DNA of 64,000 nucleotides, taken from contig NZ_JAHXKI010000002.1 in assembly GCF_019392195.1 (NCBI RefSeq), positions 744,001 through 808,000 on the forward strand, read 5' to 3'. The position numbers and the translations under genes were made by a program. Positions 1 through 8,962 of the stretch are shown piece by piece. The DNA is from Marinobacter sp. F4206. Its GTDB lineage: Bacteria; Pseudomonadota; Gammaproteobacteria; Pseudomonadales; Oleiphilaceae. Positions within the stretch are counted from its first letter, which is position 1, and every line of letters begins with the position of its first letter. The notes below the pieces were generated by a model. That model had not been told where the DNA came from. It saw nothing but the letters and a program-made list of their open reading frames with translations, and made no database searches.

Positions 1-1230
1 AAAGCCGACTCCGAACACCCCCCCGATGGCAATATGGGTCGAGCTCACAGGAAGGCCCAGCTGGCTCGCGATGATGACCGTTATCGCCGCCGCCATGGCA
101 ACGCAGAAGGCACGCATTCGGTCGAGTTCCGTAATCTCCGAGCCGACGGTGCGTATGAGCTTGGGGCCGAACAGTGCCAGGCCGAGGGCAATCCCGAGTG
201 CTCCCACCAACAACACCCAGCTGGGAATCGCCGCCTTCGTCGCGACGCCCCCCTGAAGGACGGCTTCATTGATTGCGGCCAGCGGGCCCACCGCGTTCGC
301 GACGTCATTGGCTCCGTGCGCGAAGCTTAGAAGCGCAGCCGAAAAAATCAGCGGGAAGGTAAACAGGCTGTCGACGCCCGCTTTACTGTTTTCCACCTCG
401 GCCGAAGGTCGGGCAACCAGCCATTTTGTAAGTCGCCATACGATGACACCGACGATCGCGCCGAATCCAACGGCAGGTAGTATCCCGACGTCGACGACCT
501 TACCGAGCCCCTTTATCATCAAATACGTGGCAAAGGCCCACGCCATGATGGCGACGAAGAGCGGCACGTTGTGTCTGGCGGCCTGAGCAATGTCCCGTTT
601 GTAAGTGATTCGGCGCTTTAGCAGATACAGGGTAAGTGCTGCGATGCCCCCACCCAGTACCGGCGAGATAACCCAGCTGGCGGCGATTTGGCCAAACTGG
701 GCCCAGTCCACGATGTCCACACCGCCCGCCGCTATGCCTGCGCCCATGACACCGCCGACGATTGAGTGGGTCGTGGAGACGGGGGCTCCAACGTAGGTGG
801 CCGTGTTCAACCAGAGCGCCGCGGCAAGCAGCGCGGCTATCATGAGCCAGATAAACGTATCGGAATCTCCGATCAGCGCCGGATCGATGATCCCCTTTTT
901 GATGGTGCTGACGACATCGCCACCCGCGATCAACGCGCCACTGGCCTCAAAGATCGCCGCTATCGCGATTGCCCCGGCCAGGGTCAAGGCCTTGGATCCG
1001 ACGGCAGGCCCCACGTTATTGGCGACATCGTTGGCGCCGATGTTCATCGCCATGTACCCACCGATCATGGCCGCCGCCACCAGAATGACCATGTTCGGAG
1101 CATCCGCCCCGATCGAGCGGACATACAACATAATCCCGGCAAGAAAGACCACCGCCACGCCGATCCGAAATACCTCGGCCCGACCGTAACGCGTCGCTCT
1201 TTCTATGGCATTGATCTGCTCCAGTTCCAT
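1..1230 (-). CDS. Inorganic phosphate transporter, PiT family (3' end outside window)
   Basis: Low-affinity phosphate permease of the PiT/PHO-4 family, acting in the inner membrane by cation-coupled uptake of phosphate or metal-phosphate. The reading frame runs open from an ATG at 1230 to base 1 (410 codons), so the C-terminus is missing. Both PiT signature repeats are visible, GANDVANNVG near residue 65 and GANDVANAVG near residue 305, each within hydrophobic segments. The inverted two-fold repeat is typical of the family. No PhoU-like DUF47 partner is seen on the upstream side; it could lie outside the window. Family assignment is firm; substrate is inferred from the family. Confidence 0.9.
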   Translation of the reverse strand, partial: MELEQINAIERATRYGRAEVFRIGVAVVFLAGIMLYVRSIGADAPNMVILVAAAMIGGYMAMNIGANDVANNVGPAVGSKALTLAGAIAIAAIFEASGALIAGGDVVSTIKKGIIDPALIGDSDTFIWLMIAALLAAALWLNTATYVGAPVSTTHSIVGGVMGAGIAAGGVDIVDWAQFGQIAASWVISPVLGGGIAALTLYLLKRRITYKRDIAQAARHNVPLFVAIMAWAFATYLMIKGLGKVVDVGILPAVGFGAIVGVIVWRLTKWLVARPSAEVENSKAGVDSLFTFPLIFSAALLSFAHGANDVANAVGPLAAINEAVLQGGVATKAAIPSWVLLVGALGIALGLALFGPKLIRTVGSEITELDRMRAFCVAMAAAITVIIASQLGLPVSSTHIAIGGVFGVGF

Positions 1231-1258
1231 GATTCTGGCGCCATCCGTGAGTTACCGT

Positions 1259-2107
1259 TCATCCCAATACACTGTAGTCTATAGCCACACAATCTCTAGC
1301 CCCACGGTCCAGAGCGCTCAGGCCGGGCACGAATTCGATGCCTAACCCATACATTTCCAGAATCTCGCCGAGCTGCCCATTCTCTCGAATAGTCTTAAAG
1401 CCGCGCTCAAAAGCCCGGGCAATGGCGTTTGATCGGTCCGGCTCCTGCGGGGAAAGTGCCAGGTAACCCGCATGGCGCTCCTCGAGACAGCCGGCATTCA
1501 CCAGACCCACCCGGTTCTGACTGGATTCGAACAGAAGCCGGTCATCGAGAAGTGCGTCGAAGCGCTCCCGTTTTACAAGCTCCCGGAGGCGATTGGACAC
1601 GTCACCGCCCCCGATCAGAGTGACGCGCTCACCCTGATGGGTGGCAATATAAGCATCCATTTCTTCACCGTAACTGTAGCCTGAAGTAGCCACGAAACGC
1701 AGATTCTCGAGTGAATCCTGGCCGGTGTAGCGGTGGGGGTCATCTTCCGGGACGTAGAAACAGTATTCGGTGAGCGACACCGCATCGGCGGGAAAGATAA
1801 AATCGGGGGCCTCGCCCCTGAACGCAGGGACGATGGCGTCAATACGACCGTTCTCTGCCTCCCGAAGAGCCCGGTCGTAGGGCAGGTTCTTATACACGAC
1901 CTCATATCCCTCGGACTCCAGCGCAGCACGGGCGATATCGACGCTGAACCCCGAGCGGGATCCAGCCGCATCACAGGCATACGGACACCAATAGGCCGGT
2001 GCGGCAATCGTCACCGTGAGCGATTCCTCGGCCTGGCTATCAGACCAGGCAAGCGAAACGGCCAGAGCTGCAAACGTCCCTATCAGAGCTTTCGCGACAA
2101 TTCTCAA
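1259..2107 (-). CDS. Extracellular solute-binding protein, family 3
   Basis: Periplasmic binding protein of the SBP_bac_3 type (282 aa), with a signal peptide of about 26 residues ending near SQAEE. Features of the amino-acid-binding fold are visible: the FSVDIARAALE stretch after the first strand, a YDRALREAENGRIDAIVP segment, and two lobes. The only usable start is TTG at 2107, because an in-frame stop lies shortly upstream and no ATG precedes the signal peptide. No permease or ATPase gene is adjacent, so it may be an orphan sensor-type or chemosensory binding protein rather than part of an ABC importer. Ligand unknown. Confidence 0.8.
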   Translation of the reverse strand: MRIVAKALIGTFAALAVSLAWSDSQAEESLTVTIAAPAYWCPYACDAAGSRSGFSVDIARAALESEGYEVVYKNLPYDRALREAENGRIDAIVPAFRGEAPDFIFPADAVSLTEYCFYVPEDDPHRYTGQDSLENLRFVATSGYSYGEEMDAYIATHQGERVTLIGGGDVSNRLRELVKRERFDALLDDRLLFESSQNRVGLVNAGCLEERHAGYLALSPQEPDRSNAIARAFERGFKTIRENGQLGEILEMYGLGIEFVPGLSALDRGARDCVAIDYSVLG

Positions 2108-2175
2108 CTCGAACGCACCAAAAGATATTCGGGATGACTTTTAAAATAAACCGGGGCGAGATCAGTCTGCCCTTG

Positions 2176-2334
2176 TTACTTTTTCAGGTTAATCTGCTTT
2201 GAACTGGAAGAGGCGATCTGCCCGCTCTTACCCTTGCCAACATACTCAACGGCACCGCCTGACTTTAGAAAAGCAGCCGTCTGCTCTTCAATCGTGGCGG
2301 ACGTTAAGGTTACTTTTTCAGGTTTCTTGCTCAT
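2176..2334 (-). CDS. Small conserved hypothetical protein (52 aa)
   Basis: A 52-residue, lysine- and serine-rich protein beginning MSKKPEKVTL. The ATG at 2334 is preferred because GGAG lies 6 bases before it (2341-2344); a longer in-frame start at 2376 has no such site. No signal peptide or membrane segment. The sequence has a short predicted helix (EEQTAAFLKSGG) followed by a glycine/lysine-rich tail. I do not recognise a named family. It is transcribed away from the solute-binding gene with no obvious partner. Confidence 0.55.
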   Translation of the reverse strand: MSKKPEKVTLTSATIEEQTAAFLKSGGAVEYVGKGKSGQIASSSSKQINLKK

Positions 2335-2459
2335 TCTGTTCTCCAAGGTAATTGTTGGCTTATTAACCAACTTCAATGGCCCATACTATCCGAAACTGGA
2401 TGAAATTGTATGGCGTGAGCATCACCACCCGTCGCCGCTGGCTCAAATGCTTGGCCGGA

Positions 2460-3782
2460 TCAGTCATAGTTGAACCGCTCCGACAGAATTCGGTGGGAGG
2501 GCGTGCCCCGCCCAATCAGATGCTCTTCAACGATATCCATCATGATCGCCGGCCCGCACATCACGAAGCCCCATTCGCTGAACTCTTGCTCTGAAAAAAC
2601 GCGATCCATCAGCGCTGCATCTATGAAGCCTGTCTCCCCATGCCAGGTTTCTGGCGGTTCTGACAGCACATAGACTGTGTCCTCCGCGTCCAACTCCTCA
2701 CGATAGGCAATCTGATCGATCTTGCGATTTCCATAGATCACCTTCACCTTGCGCGAATCGCCGGTCAGGCGCATTTGCCGGAGTATGCCCAACAGCGGAG
2801 CAAGCCCTACGCCACCGGCGATGAGAGCGACCCCAGGCTCAGTGCGAGCATCAACAGAAAGGTTGCCATAAGGGCCGTCAACGTAGGCCATTGTTCCAGC
2901 TTCTATCTGGCCAACGGTTCGTGTGAAGTCGCCAAGCTCCTTGATCATGAAGGATAGTTCCGGTCCGGCCGCCGGCGCTGAGCAGATGGAAAACGGGTTT
3001 TCATTCATCGAGAAAGTGCTGTGCCCCACGTTCAGCCAGACAAATTGCCCGGCTTTGTAATCAAGGCCCCGATGACCGTCAGGTTCCACGGTCACCTCCC
3101 ACTGTTTTGGCGTCAACTGGACCACGGAGCTCACACGCCAGGGGCGAGCCTTTTGCCAAATGGGAACCACCAGGTAAACAGACAGCAGTGACCCAACCGC
3201 TACGCCCGTCAGTGCCAACCACACCCAGGTCATCACAGGCTGCGATCCATAGCGCCCCGCATACACGGTGTGATGCAACAGCAGAACCGCGATCAAAAGC
3301 GCGCCGAGCCCGTGTAACAGGCGCCATGTCTCGTATTTGTAGCCCAGTTGGGTCCGCCCGATGGCCATGACAACAAGCCCGGCAAGCAGCAGATAGGCGA
3401 CAATGCCGGTCGACAGAGCGGAAAAATCGGTCGTGATCGTCAGTGCGCGCGTGGGGTCCCAGGGGCGCGGACCGCCGGACGGTGTCCCCTGGTAAAGGAA
3501 CGGGTGCAGCAGCGCGAAGACCAATGCCGTGCGCGCCATGATCTGGTGAAAGCGCATGGTCACGTCCATGCCGATGCCCTTTGAAATGGCCTTGAACCGG
3601 CCGGACAGGATGAATTCCATGAGGATCATTGAGAAGGCGAGCATGCCGAGGCCGGATGCCAGTTCCTGATGGAATTGGCGCGGCGGCCCTCCGAGCCACA
3701 CGGACAGAATCAGTGGCAATGTGACAACGGCAATGTAGACAACGACCAAAAAGAGCGGCTTCATCCGTTTAACCTGTTTCAT
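2460..3782 (-). CDS. Ferric-reductase-like transmembrane flavoprotein
   Basis: 440-aa membrane oxidoreductase. The N-terminal half (about residues 8-210) has six hydrophobic segments with histidines in the usual haem-ligand pattern (RFHQIMARTALVFALLHPFL; LHGLGALLIAVLLLHH). The C-terminal half is a ferredoxin-reductase module: an FAD-binding region around the GHSTFSMNENPFSI stretch and an NAD(P)-binding region starting at LIAGGVGLAPLLGIL and ending with a CGP motif (FVMCGPAIMM). This places it with FRE/NOX-type transmembrane ferric reductases, moving electrons from NAD(P)H through FAD and haem. The electron acceptor cannot be read from sequence. A second in-frame ATG lies six codons downstream. 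Confidence 0.85.
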   Translation of the reverse strand: MKQVKRMKPLFLVVVYIAVVTLPLILSVWLGGPPRQFHQELASGLGMLAFSMILMEFILSGRFKAISKGIGMDVTMRFHQIMARTALVFALLHPFLYQGTPSGGPRPWDPTRALTITTDFSALSTGIVAYLLLAGLVVMAIGRTQLGYKYETWRLLHGLGALLIAVLLLHHTVYAGRYGSQPVMTWVWLALTGVAVGSLLSVYLVVPIWQKARPWRVSSVVQLTPKQWEVTVEPDGHRGLDYKAGQFVWLNVGHSTFSMNENPFSICSAPAAGPELSFMIKELGDFTRTVGQIEAGTMAYVDGPYGNLSVDARTEPGVALIAGGVGLAPLLGILRQMRLTGDSRKVKVIYGNRKIDQIAYREELDAEDTVYVLSEPPETWHGETGFIDAALMDRVFSEQEFSEWGFVMCGPAIMMDIVEEHLIGRGTPSHRILSERFNYD

Positions 3783-3849
3783 TTCCTATGGCGCCGTCGC
3801 ACAGTTTCACCCAAAAGCTCCCTTATTCGAAGCCCCAATAAAGACGACG

Positions 3850-4314
3850 TCAGAACACCCCTGTCGCCGCCAGCTCCCGGATAATCTCAATCGTTTCAAT
3901 ATCTGTGGCCACATAGGCCTCGTGGAGGTACTGGTCGTAAGGCATCGCATCTCGTCCGCTCTCGATGCTTGCTGAGCGGTATCGGAAACGGACAAAAAGC
4001 GATCCCGGTTCCGGCTCTTCGATATCCATGACAAGCGTTGCCGCCGGATCCGTATCTGTTGGCAGGGTTCGGTACTCTATTCTCGCCTCCGACCAAAACG
4101 TGACTTCGTCACATACCGCCAGTCCCGGCAGCTGCAGGCACCGTTTCATATAGGCCGGTTTCTGTTCAAGAATCTCGAATTCATCAACGCCCACCAGAAA
4201 CTTGTCTGGCCGCCGGGCTCTGAGCACCAAGCCCTCCCACAACTGGAATCGAGTCAGAATCGGTAGCTCTGGCTTCGTCAGGTCGTTTATCTGAACAATA
4301 TGCTCAAACGTCAT
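3850..4314 (-). CDS. SRPBCC family protein, DUF1857 / AtaL-like
   Basis: 154-aa soluble protein of the SRPBCC (START-like) fold, closest to the DUF1857/AtaL-like family: N-terminal MTFEHIVQIND, central LWEGLVLRARRPDKF, and a conserved C-terminal helix. The ATG at 4314 is preceded by AGGTGAT at good spacing. The open frame extends upstream to 4683, but that extension overlaps the broken MBL gene on the other strand and lacks coding character. Function in this family is unknown; a hydrophobic ligand pocket is expected from the fold. Confidence 0.75.
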   Translation of the reverse strand: MTFEHIVQINDLTKPELPILTRFQLWEGLVLRARRPDKFLVGVDEFEILEQKPAYMKRCLQLPGLAVCDEVTFWSEARIEYRTLPTDTDPAATLVMDIEEPEPGSLFVRFRYRSASIESGRDAMPYDQYLHEAYVATDIETIEIIRELAATGVF

Positions 4315-4388
4315 TGGATCACCTGTCTGCTGATATGCTCTATCAGACACAGTGCCAGTCCTAAGGAATTTCGGAAAGCGAAAGAACG

Positions 4389-4872
4389 ATGACCAGCAAC
4401 CACAGAACCCCCATCGACCGTGAACGCCTCGCCGAGCTTGCCGCAGAGCCCCATTTCCACGGGGGCCGATATCGAAACCTGGCCCCGGTGCCCCGCCATG
4501 GGTTGGGTGACTTCCTGCGCTGGCAGCTGGCCCCCGGCCGCCGGTTCCCAAAGGGTAGAAGCGCGGCATCCAAAACCTGGTAGAACTGGACTGGTGGCAA
4601 TCGACGCCACTGGCCAACAACAACGAGGTGTTCTGCCTGCCCACCCAGCACTTCAGCGGACGAACCCCGACGGATACCAACACCTCGCTATGGTGTAGCT
4701 GGCTCCTGGAGATGGACGGCTATCGGTTCTATTTCGGCGGTGATACCGATTATGGGCCGGTGTTTCGCGACATTGGCGAGCTGTTTGCGCCCATCGATCT
4801 GGCACTGCTCCCCATTGGCGCCTACGACCCACGCTGGTTCATGGCCCCGGTGCACGTGGCGCCCGAAGAGGC
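4389..4872 (+). pseudogene. MBL-fold hydrolase remnant (N- and C-terminal pieces, core deleted)
   Basis: Two pieces of one UlaG/RomA-like metallo-beta-lactamase-fold hydrolase. Piece one (4389 to about 4560) encodes the usual N-terminus (FHGGRYRNLAPVPRHGLGDFLRWQL). Piece two (about 4570-4872, another frame, after an in-frame TAG) encodes VELDWWQS, the LPTQHFSGR block, FGGDTDYGPVF and a RWFMAPVHV block. The part that carries the HxHxDH metal site in intact homologues is missing between them, and the protein stops short after PEEAV, at the border with the next gene. It cannot make an active enzyme. Confidence 0.75.
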
Positions 4873-4874
4873 CG

Positions 4875-5264
4875 TCAGTTGCGCGCCTTCAAGACCGAGT
4901 GAATGCGGCGAACGGCGTCAACGTCTGACGCGCTCGATTCGATCAGATTCTCCAGCAGTTCCAGAACCCGCTTCTCATCATTGCTCCGAAGACCCGGCCA
5001 GAACACATAGGGAATGACATCCGGATTCCGGATGTAGAAAAGCGCGGCTTCCTGCGGTTTGGCGGTATCGCCCCTCAGACCGACGGTAAATCGCTGCCCG
5101 TCTCTGTCCACCAGTGTCACCACCAGCGAGTGTTCCGACTGCACTTCCCGGACCTCACCGACGGTGATCGGCGCCTCGAGCGCAGGGACGGACGTGATGT
5201 AATACTGAACACCGATAGCCCCCAAAAGGACGACTAACAGTGCCGCCAGAGCGATTGATTTCAT
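4875..5264 (-). CDS. Hypothetical membrane-anchored or exported protein
   Basis: 129-aa protein with one N-terminal hydrophobic segment (MKSIALAALLVVLLGAIGV) that could be a signal anchor, followed by a soluble domain of beta character (RFTVGLRGD, ALFYIRNPDVIPYVFWP) and a C-terminal helix. The ATG at 5264 fits the signal sequence; GTG at 5273 is an alternative. Its 3' end abuts the truncated MBL remnant on the opposite strand, so it lies at a rearrangement border. No family recognised. Confidence 0.6.
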   Translation of the reverse strand: MKSIALAALLVVLLGAIGVQYYITSVPALEAPITVGEVREVQSEHSLVVTLVDRDGQRFTVGLRGDTAKPQEAALFYIRNPDVIPYVFWPGLRSNDEKRVLELLENLIESSASDVDAVRRIHSVLKARN

Positions 5265-5285
5265 GATGGACACTGCCTGAATGGA

Positions 5286-5396
5286 TTAAACCGGTAATTC
5301 GATGGTGTCACCCGTGACACCGTCTTCGTTTACCGCCAGGGCTTCGGGGCGCATTTTGCTGTGGGTGTCTGCGATGACGCCGATTTGAATGCTCAC
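5286..5396 (-). pseudogene. Internally deleted copy of the YfcE-type phosphoesterase gene
   Basis: The 36-codon frame joins the first 16 or so residues of a YfcE-like metallophosphoesterase (IGVIADTHSKMRPEAL) directly to the last 15 (ending IELPV). Both ends match the intact gene at 31709-32164; about 110 central codons with the GNxD and GHSH motifs are gone. The initiator position carries ATT instead of ATG. The join lies at CTGGAGG in the intact gene, which occurs at both deletion ends. It sits just downstream of slyD. Confidence 0.8.
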
Positions 5397-5409
5397 GCCC
5401 CCTCTGCCC

Positions 5410-5892
5410 TCAGTGGTGATGGCCACCCGGCCCATGCACGTGGCCATGCGCGATTTCTTCCGGATCGGCGGCGCGAACGTCAAGGATTTCGAGATCGAAG
5501 GTCAGGGTCTTACCGGCCATCGGATGGTTAGTATCGACATCGGCAAACTTGTGCCCGACCTTAACGACAACCACATGGCGCGGACCCTGCTCGGTTTGCA
5601 CCTGCGCGATCATTCCCTTTTTCCAGCGCTTGGCACCGACCAGATGCTTGATTGGCACACGTTGCAGGGCATCATCCTTGCGCGGACCGTAGGCTTTGTC
5701 CGGCGTGACGGTAACGCTGAAGGTATCGCCGGCGTCGCGACCGTCCAGGGCTTCTTCCAGTCCCCGGATAACGCCACCGTGGCCATGCAGGTAGGCGTTC
5801 GGCTCGCCGCCGTGGGAGTCTTCAATAACGTTGCCCTGGTCATCACGAACGCTGTAGTGAAACAAGACCACTTGATTCTTTTCGATTGGCAT
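5410..5892 (-). CDS. slyD: FKBP-type peptidyl-prolyl isomerase, SlyD-like
   Basis: 160-aa cytosolic prolyl isomerase/chaperone. The FKBP core is split by the IF (insert-in-flap) domain as in SlyD: N-terminal strand VVLFHYSVRDDQG, the GGVIRGLEEAL helix, the insert with YGPRKDDALQRVP, and the returning MAGKTLTFDLEILDV. The C-terminus is short and histidine-rich (HGHVHGPGGHHH), suited to nickel binding. That makes a link to urease nickel supply possible, although the ure cluster is 30 kb away. A shortened fragment of this gene lies at 9907-9975. Confidence 0.93.
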   Translation of the reverse strand: MPIEKNQVVLFHYSVRDDQGNVIEDSHGGEPNAYLHGHGGVIRGLEEALDGRDAGDTFSVTVTPDKAYGPRKDDALQRVPIKHLVGAKRWKKGMIAQVQTEQGPRHVVVVKVGHKFADVDTNHPMAGKTLTFDLEILDVRAADPEEIAHGHVHGPGGHHH

Positions 5893-5970
5893 AGGGTTCT
5901 CTGCGACGGTTAAAAGTACGCCATTATAACCGGCCGCGGCGCTGACTTCAGGGGAGAAAGAGATAACACC

Positions 5971-6486
5971 TCAGCCTTGCCAATATGCCTTGGTAGGCTC
6001 ATCCATCGGAAAGAAATGCTCAATCCGCAAATTCTGGGCGGTGACATCCAGGGGCGTGCCAATGGTTGCGATGGTGGAAAAGATTCTGAGCTGTTGATCC
6101 CCCAGATTCAGGGTGAAGGGAATCGCCGGGTAGTCCAGGTGTTCCACCACGTGGCTTTTCCAGTTTTCAGGCACACCCGGCATCGCCAGGGCCTGCTCCA
6201 GCAACCGGTTGGGCTGGTCCCGGAAGGGGCCGGCGAGATGCTCATGGTAAAGACGTTGCAACATGTGGCAGGCGATGTTCTCCCAATCGCCCACGAAGGG
6301 TTTCATACCCTTGCTATCCAACAGCGACAGCGGGAAGTTGGGCCGGGCCGGAAACTCGGCGCCCAACGCCACCATGCGGGCCATCATCGCCTGCATGGCC
6401 TGGTTGGCCATCACCAGATAATACTCGTTGTCGAACACCACCGCCGGGTACGGCATGTGCCCCTGCAACAGGTGCTCATTGGGTTC
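5971..6486 (-). pseudogene. MmyB-type transcriptional regulator lacking its DNA-binding domain
   Basis: The frame encodes the ligand-binding domain of XRE/MmyB-family regulators (HLLQGHMPYPAVVFDNEYYL through the C-terminal FFPMDEPTKAYW). The helix-turn-helix domain that should precede it is absent: the frame meets a TGA at 6505-6507 and the upstream DNA does not encode an HTH in any frame I could read. No ATG lies at a sensible start. It is most likely a 5'-truncated remnant, although a TTG-initiated free ligand-binding domain cannot be excluded. Confidence 0.65.
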
Positions 6487-6629
6487 CCTGCTAATACCAA
6501 GTGTTCAGCCATTATCCTGACCGAGGGTAGGCCAAACCATTACCTCACAGGTAATTGAGACAATCACCACCCGGGTAGAAGCTTTGTAGTGTAGTCCAAC
6601 CCATTGCGAAACCCGATTGAGGTGACTCC

Positions 6630-7037
6630 ATGAAAAACTTCGTCCGTCAATTCAGTGTGAAGCAGATCATCCTGAGCGATGTCTTCCTCTCCACGCCCCT
6701 GGCGCTGGCGCTCATCCTGGCCGCAGAGCCCATTGCCCAGTTGGCCGGCGGCCCCGGCGCCACCTTCTACCTGGTGGTCGGCGTTGTGATGCTGCTGTGG
6801 TGCGTGGATATGGCCGCCATGGCGATGAATGAACGGTGGCACGAGAAATATTTCAACCTGATGATTGTGGTGGATGTGAGCTGGGCCCTGCTGTCCATTG
6901 CCCTGATGGTTTGGTTCGCGGCAACCCTTCAGCCCCTGGGCTGGGTGCTGTTCGCCCTGAACGTGCTGGTACCGCTGGATATGGCGTGGATGAAGCGGGT
7001 TGCTGCCGGTAAACCGCACCAGCCTGCGTTCAGATAA
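6630..7037 (+). CDS. Hypothetical four-helix membrane protein
   Basis: 135-aa integral membrane protein with about four hydrophobic segments (residues 15-35, 45-63, 75-95 and 100-120), ending with a short basic tail. It has an ATG start with GAGGTGA about 4 bases before it. It stands alone between a broken regulator and radD. No family recognised; its small size and lack of charged intramembrane residues give no hint of transport function. Confidence 0.65.
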   Translation: MKNFVRQFSVKQIILSDVFLSTPLALALILAAEPIAQLAGGPGATFYLVVGVVMLLWCVDMAAMAMNERWHEKYFNLMIVVDVSWALLSIALMVWFAATLQPLGWVLFALNVLVPLDMAWMKRVAAGKPHQPAFR

Positions 7038-7087
7038 GACCTCGTTATTGAGATTGAAAACGTGCGGCTGAGCGCTCCCCGCCAGCC

Positions 7088-8866
7088 TCACGCCTCATTC
7101 GCCTTCCGATAGTGACCCTGATAATCAAAGATCCGTTCCTGCACCTGCCAATAGTGCTTCTGCTTGCGGGCAATCACAAAATCCGGTGCCGCCAGCAAGG
7201 CTTGCATCTCAAGCACCTCATCCGCCCTGCTGAACGCTTTCGGGGCCTGGCTGTTCGCGAACCGACGCCCGAACAGCTTGTTGAAGACGGTTCGCTGCGC
7301 CGGCTTGCCGAAATCAAACGACTCGCTGAGCTCCTCCCCATCTTCACCGTGATAGGTAATTCTCAGTGTGCTGTCGTTTTTGCCGGTCGGCGTGCTCAAC
7401 GTCATCCCGGCGCAACGGATCACCATGGCATCCTTGAGTTTCAGGGCGTCCCGCAGCTGATCATCCGGATCGATGATCGCTTTCTGGCACCGGTGGCAGT
7501 TGCGGGCCGCGATATCGTTCTCGACGCCGCAGTGCGGACACTCCTTGAATCGGAAACGGTAGTCGCACTGTTGCGGGCGCTCATTCTGAACCCCATCCGC
7601 AGGTTCCAGCAGCCCCTGACACCGGCGTCCGTAATGTTCAACCACGCGACCGTCACTGTCGGTTTTGCCCCAGAAGATATTGGCGAAGCCACAACCCGGG
7701 CAGAACACCTGCACCGGCTCACTGTCGGGGTTCGGTTTCGGCTCCCCCACTTCCGGGTGATGCAGGTTCACGTGGTTGCCCGCGTAATCAATCACCAGAC
7801 AATTCTGCTTGCCGTCGTCCAGGCGAAGCCCGCGGCCCACAATCTGCTGGTACAGGCTGACCGACTGGGTCGGCCGAAGAATGGCGATAACGTCCACATG
7901 GGGCGCATCAAAGCCCGTGGTGAGCACGGACACATTCACCAGATACTTCAACTGCCGCTGTTTGAAGTGCTGGATCAGCCGGTCCCGATCCTTCCGATCG
8001 GTCGCGCCGGTCACCAGGGCGGTCTGGCGTTCCGGCAGATAGCCGGTGATCTCCCGGGCATGCTCCACCGTGGCCGCAAAGATCATCACCCCCTGGCGCT
8101 CAGCGGCCAGTTCCATCACCTGCTCGATGATGGCGCGAGTCACCCGCTTGTGTTTGCTCAGCAGCTGGTTGACGTCCTTCTCGGCGTATTCGCCAAAGCG
8201 GTCCTGAGCCAGTGCGGAGAAATCGTATTGCGCCACCGCCGCGTTCACCAACTCGGGCTTGGTGAGGTACCCCCGGTTGATCATGTAGCTCAACGGCAGT
8301 TCGTAGATGCAATGCTGGAAAGGCTTGTCCCGCTCGTCACCCGAGCCGCGAACAAAGCCCCGGTAGTGATAGCGATAGATCCACCCCATGGCCAGGCGAT
8401 AGGGTGTGGCGGTCAGCCCGAGTACCTTGAGGGCGTCATTCTGCTGCCGTAGCAGCTCAATGATTCGTTGGTACTGGCTGGTTTCCTCACCACTGACCCG
8501 ATGACACTCATCGATGATGACCAGTGAGTACTCAGCCCGGAACTGATCCAGGTTCGCCGATACCGACTGCACACTGGCAAAAGTCACCTGATGCCGGTTT
8601 TCCTTTCGTTTCAGCCCCGCAGAGAAGATGCCGCCTTCCAGCCCATAACTCTGGTACTTGGCGTGATTCTGCTCCACCAGCTCTTTTACGTGGGTCAGCA
8701 CCAGAATCTTGCGTTTGGCGAGGCGGGCCAGCTCGGCAATGACCAGACTCTTACCCGCACCGGTGGGCAACACGATGACGGCAGACTCATCGGATTGGCG
8801 GAAGTGCCTCAGCGTGGCATCGACCGCTTCCTGCTGGTAAGGCCGCAGCTTGAAAGGAGCATTCAT
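7088..8866 (-). CDS. radD: RadD (YejH) DNA-repair helicase
   Basis: 592-aa superfamily 2 ATPase matching RadD along its whole length (E. coli about 586 aa). RadD interacts with SSB and helps repair double-strand breaks and recombination intermediates. Visible: [13 protein letters not shown], Walker A PTGAGKS near residue 37, DECH box (IIDECHR), GLTATP motif III, the C-terminal RecA lobe with [12 protein letters not shown] and the QIVGRGLRL motif VI, then a cysteine-rich zinc region ([22 protein letters not shown]). Start ATG at 8866. Monocistronic. Confidence 0.95.
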   Translation of the reverse strand: MNAPFKLRPYQQEAVDATLRHFRQSDESAVIVLPTGAGKSLVIAELARLAKRKILVLTHVKELVEQNHAKYQSYGLEGGIFSAGLKRKENRHQVTFASVQSVSANLDQFRAEYSLVIIDECHRVSGEETSQYQRIIELLRQQNDALKVLGLTATPYRLAMGWIYRYHYRGFVRGSGDERDKPFQHCIYELPLSYMINRGYLTKPELVNAAVAQYDFSALAQDRFGEYAEKDVNQLLSKHKRVTRAIIEQVMELAAERQGVMIFAATVEHAREITGYLPERQTALVTGATDRKDRDRLIQHFKQRQLKYLVNVSVLTTGFDAPHVDVIAILRPTQSVSLYQQIVGRGLRLDDGKQNCLVIDYAGNHVNLHHPEVGEPKPNPDSEPVQVFCPGCGFANIFWGKTDSDGRVVEHYGRRCQGLLEPADGVQNERPQQCDYRFRFKECPHCGVENDIAARNCHRCQKAIIDPDDQLRDALKLKDAMVIRCAGMTLSTPTGKNDSTLRITYHGEDGEELSESFDFGKPAQRTVFNKLFGRRFANSQAPKAFSRADEVLEMQALLAAPDFVIARKQKHYWQVQERIFDYQGHYRKANEA

Positions 8867-8962
8867 TTGCAGAGCTTAATCGCTATCCGGATAAAGAGGC
8901 GGCCATACTAGCAAAAACCGGCACCTTTACCTGTGAGCCCGATAAATCTGGCTCGAACAACA

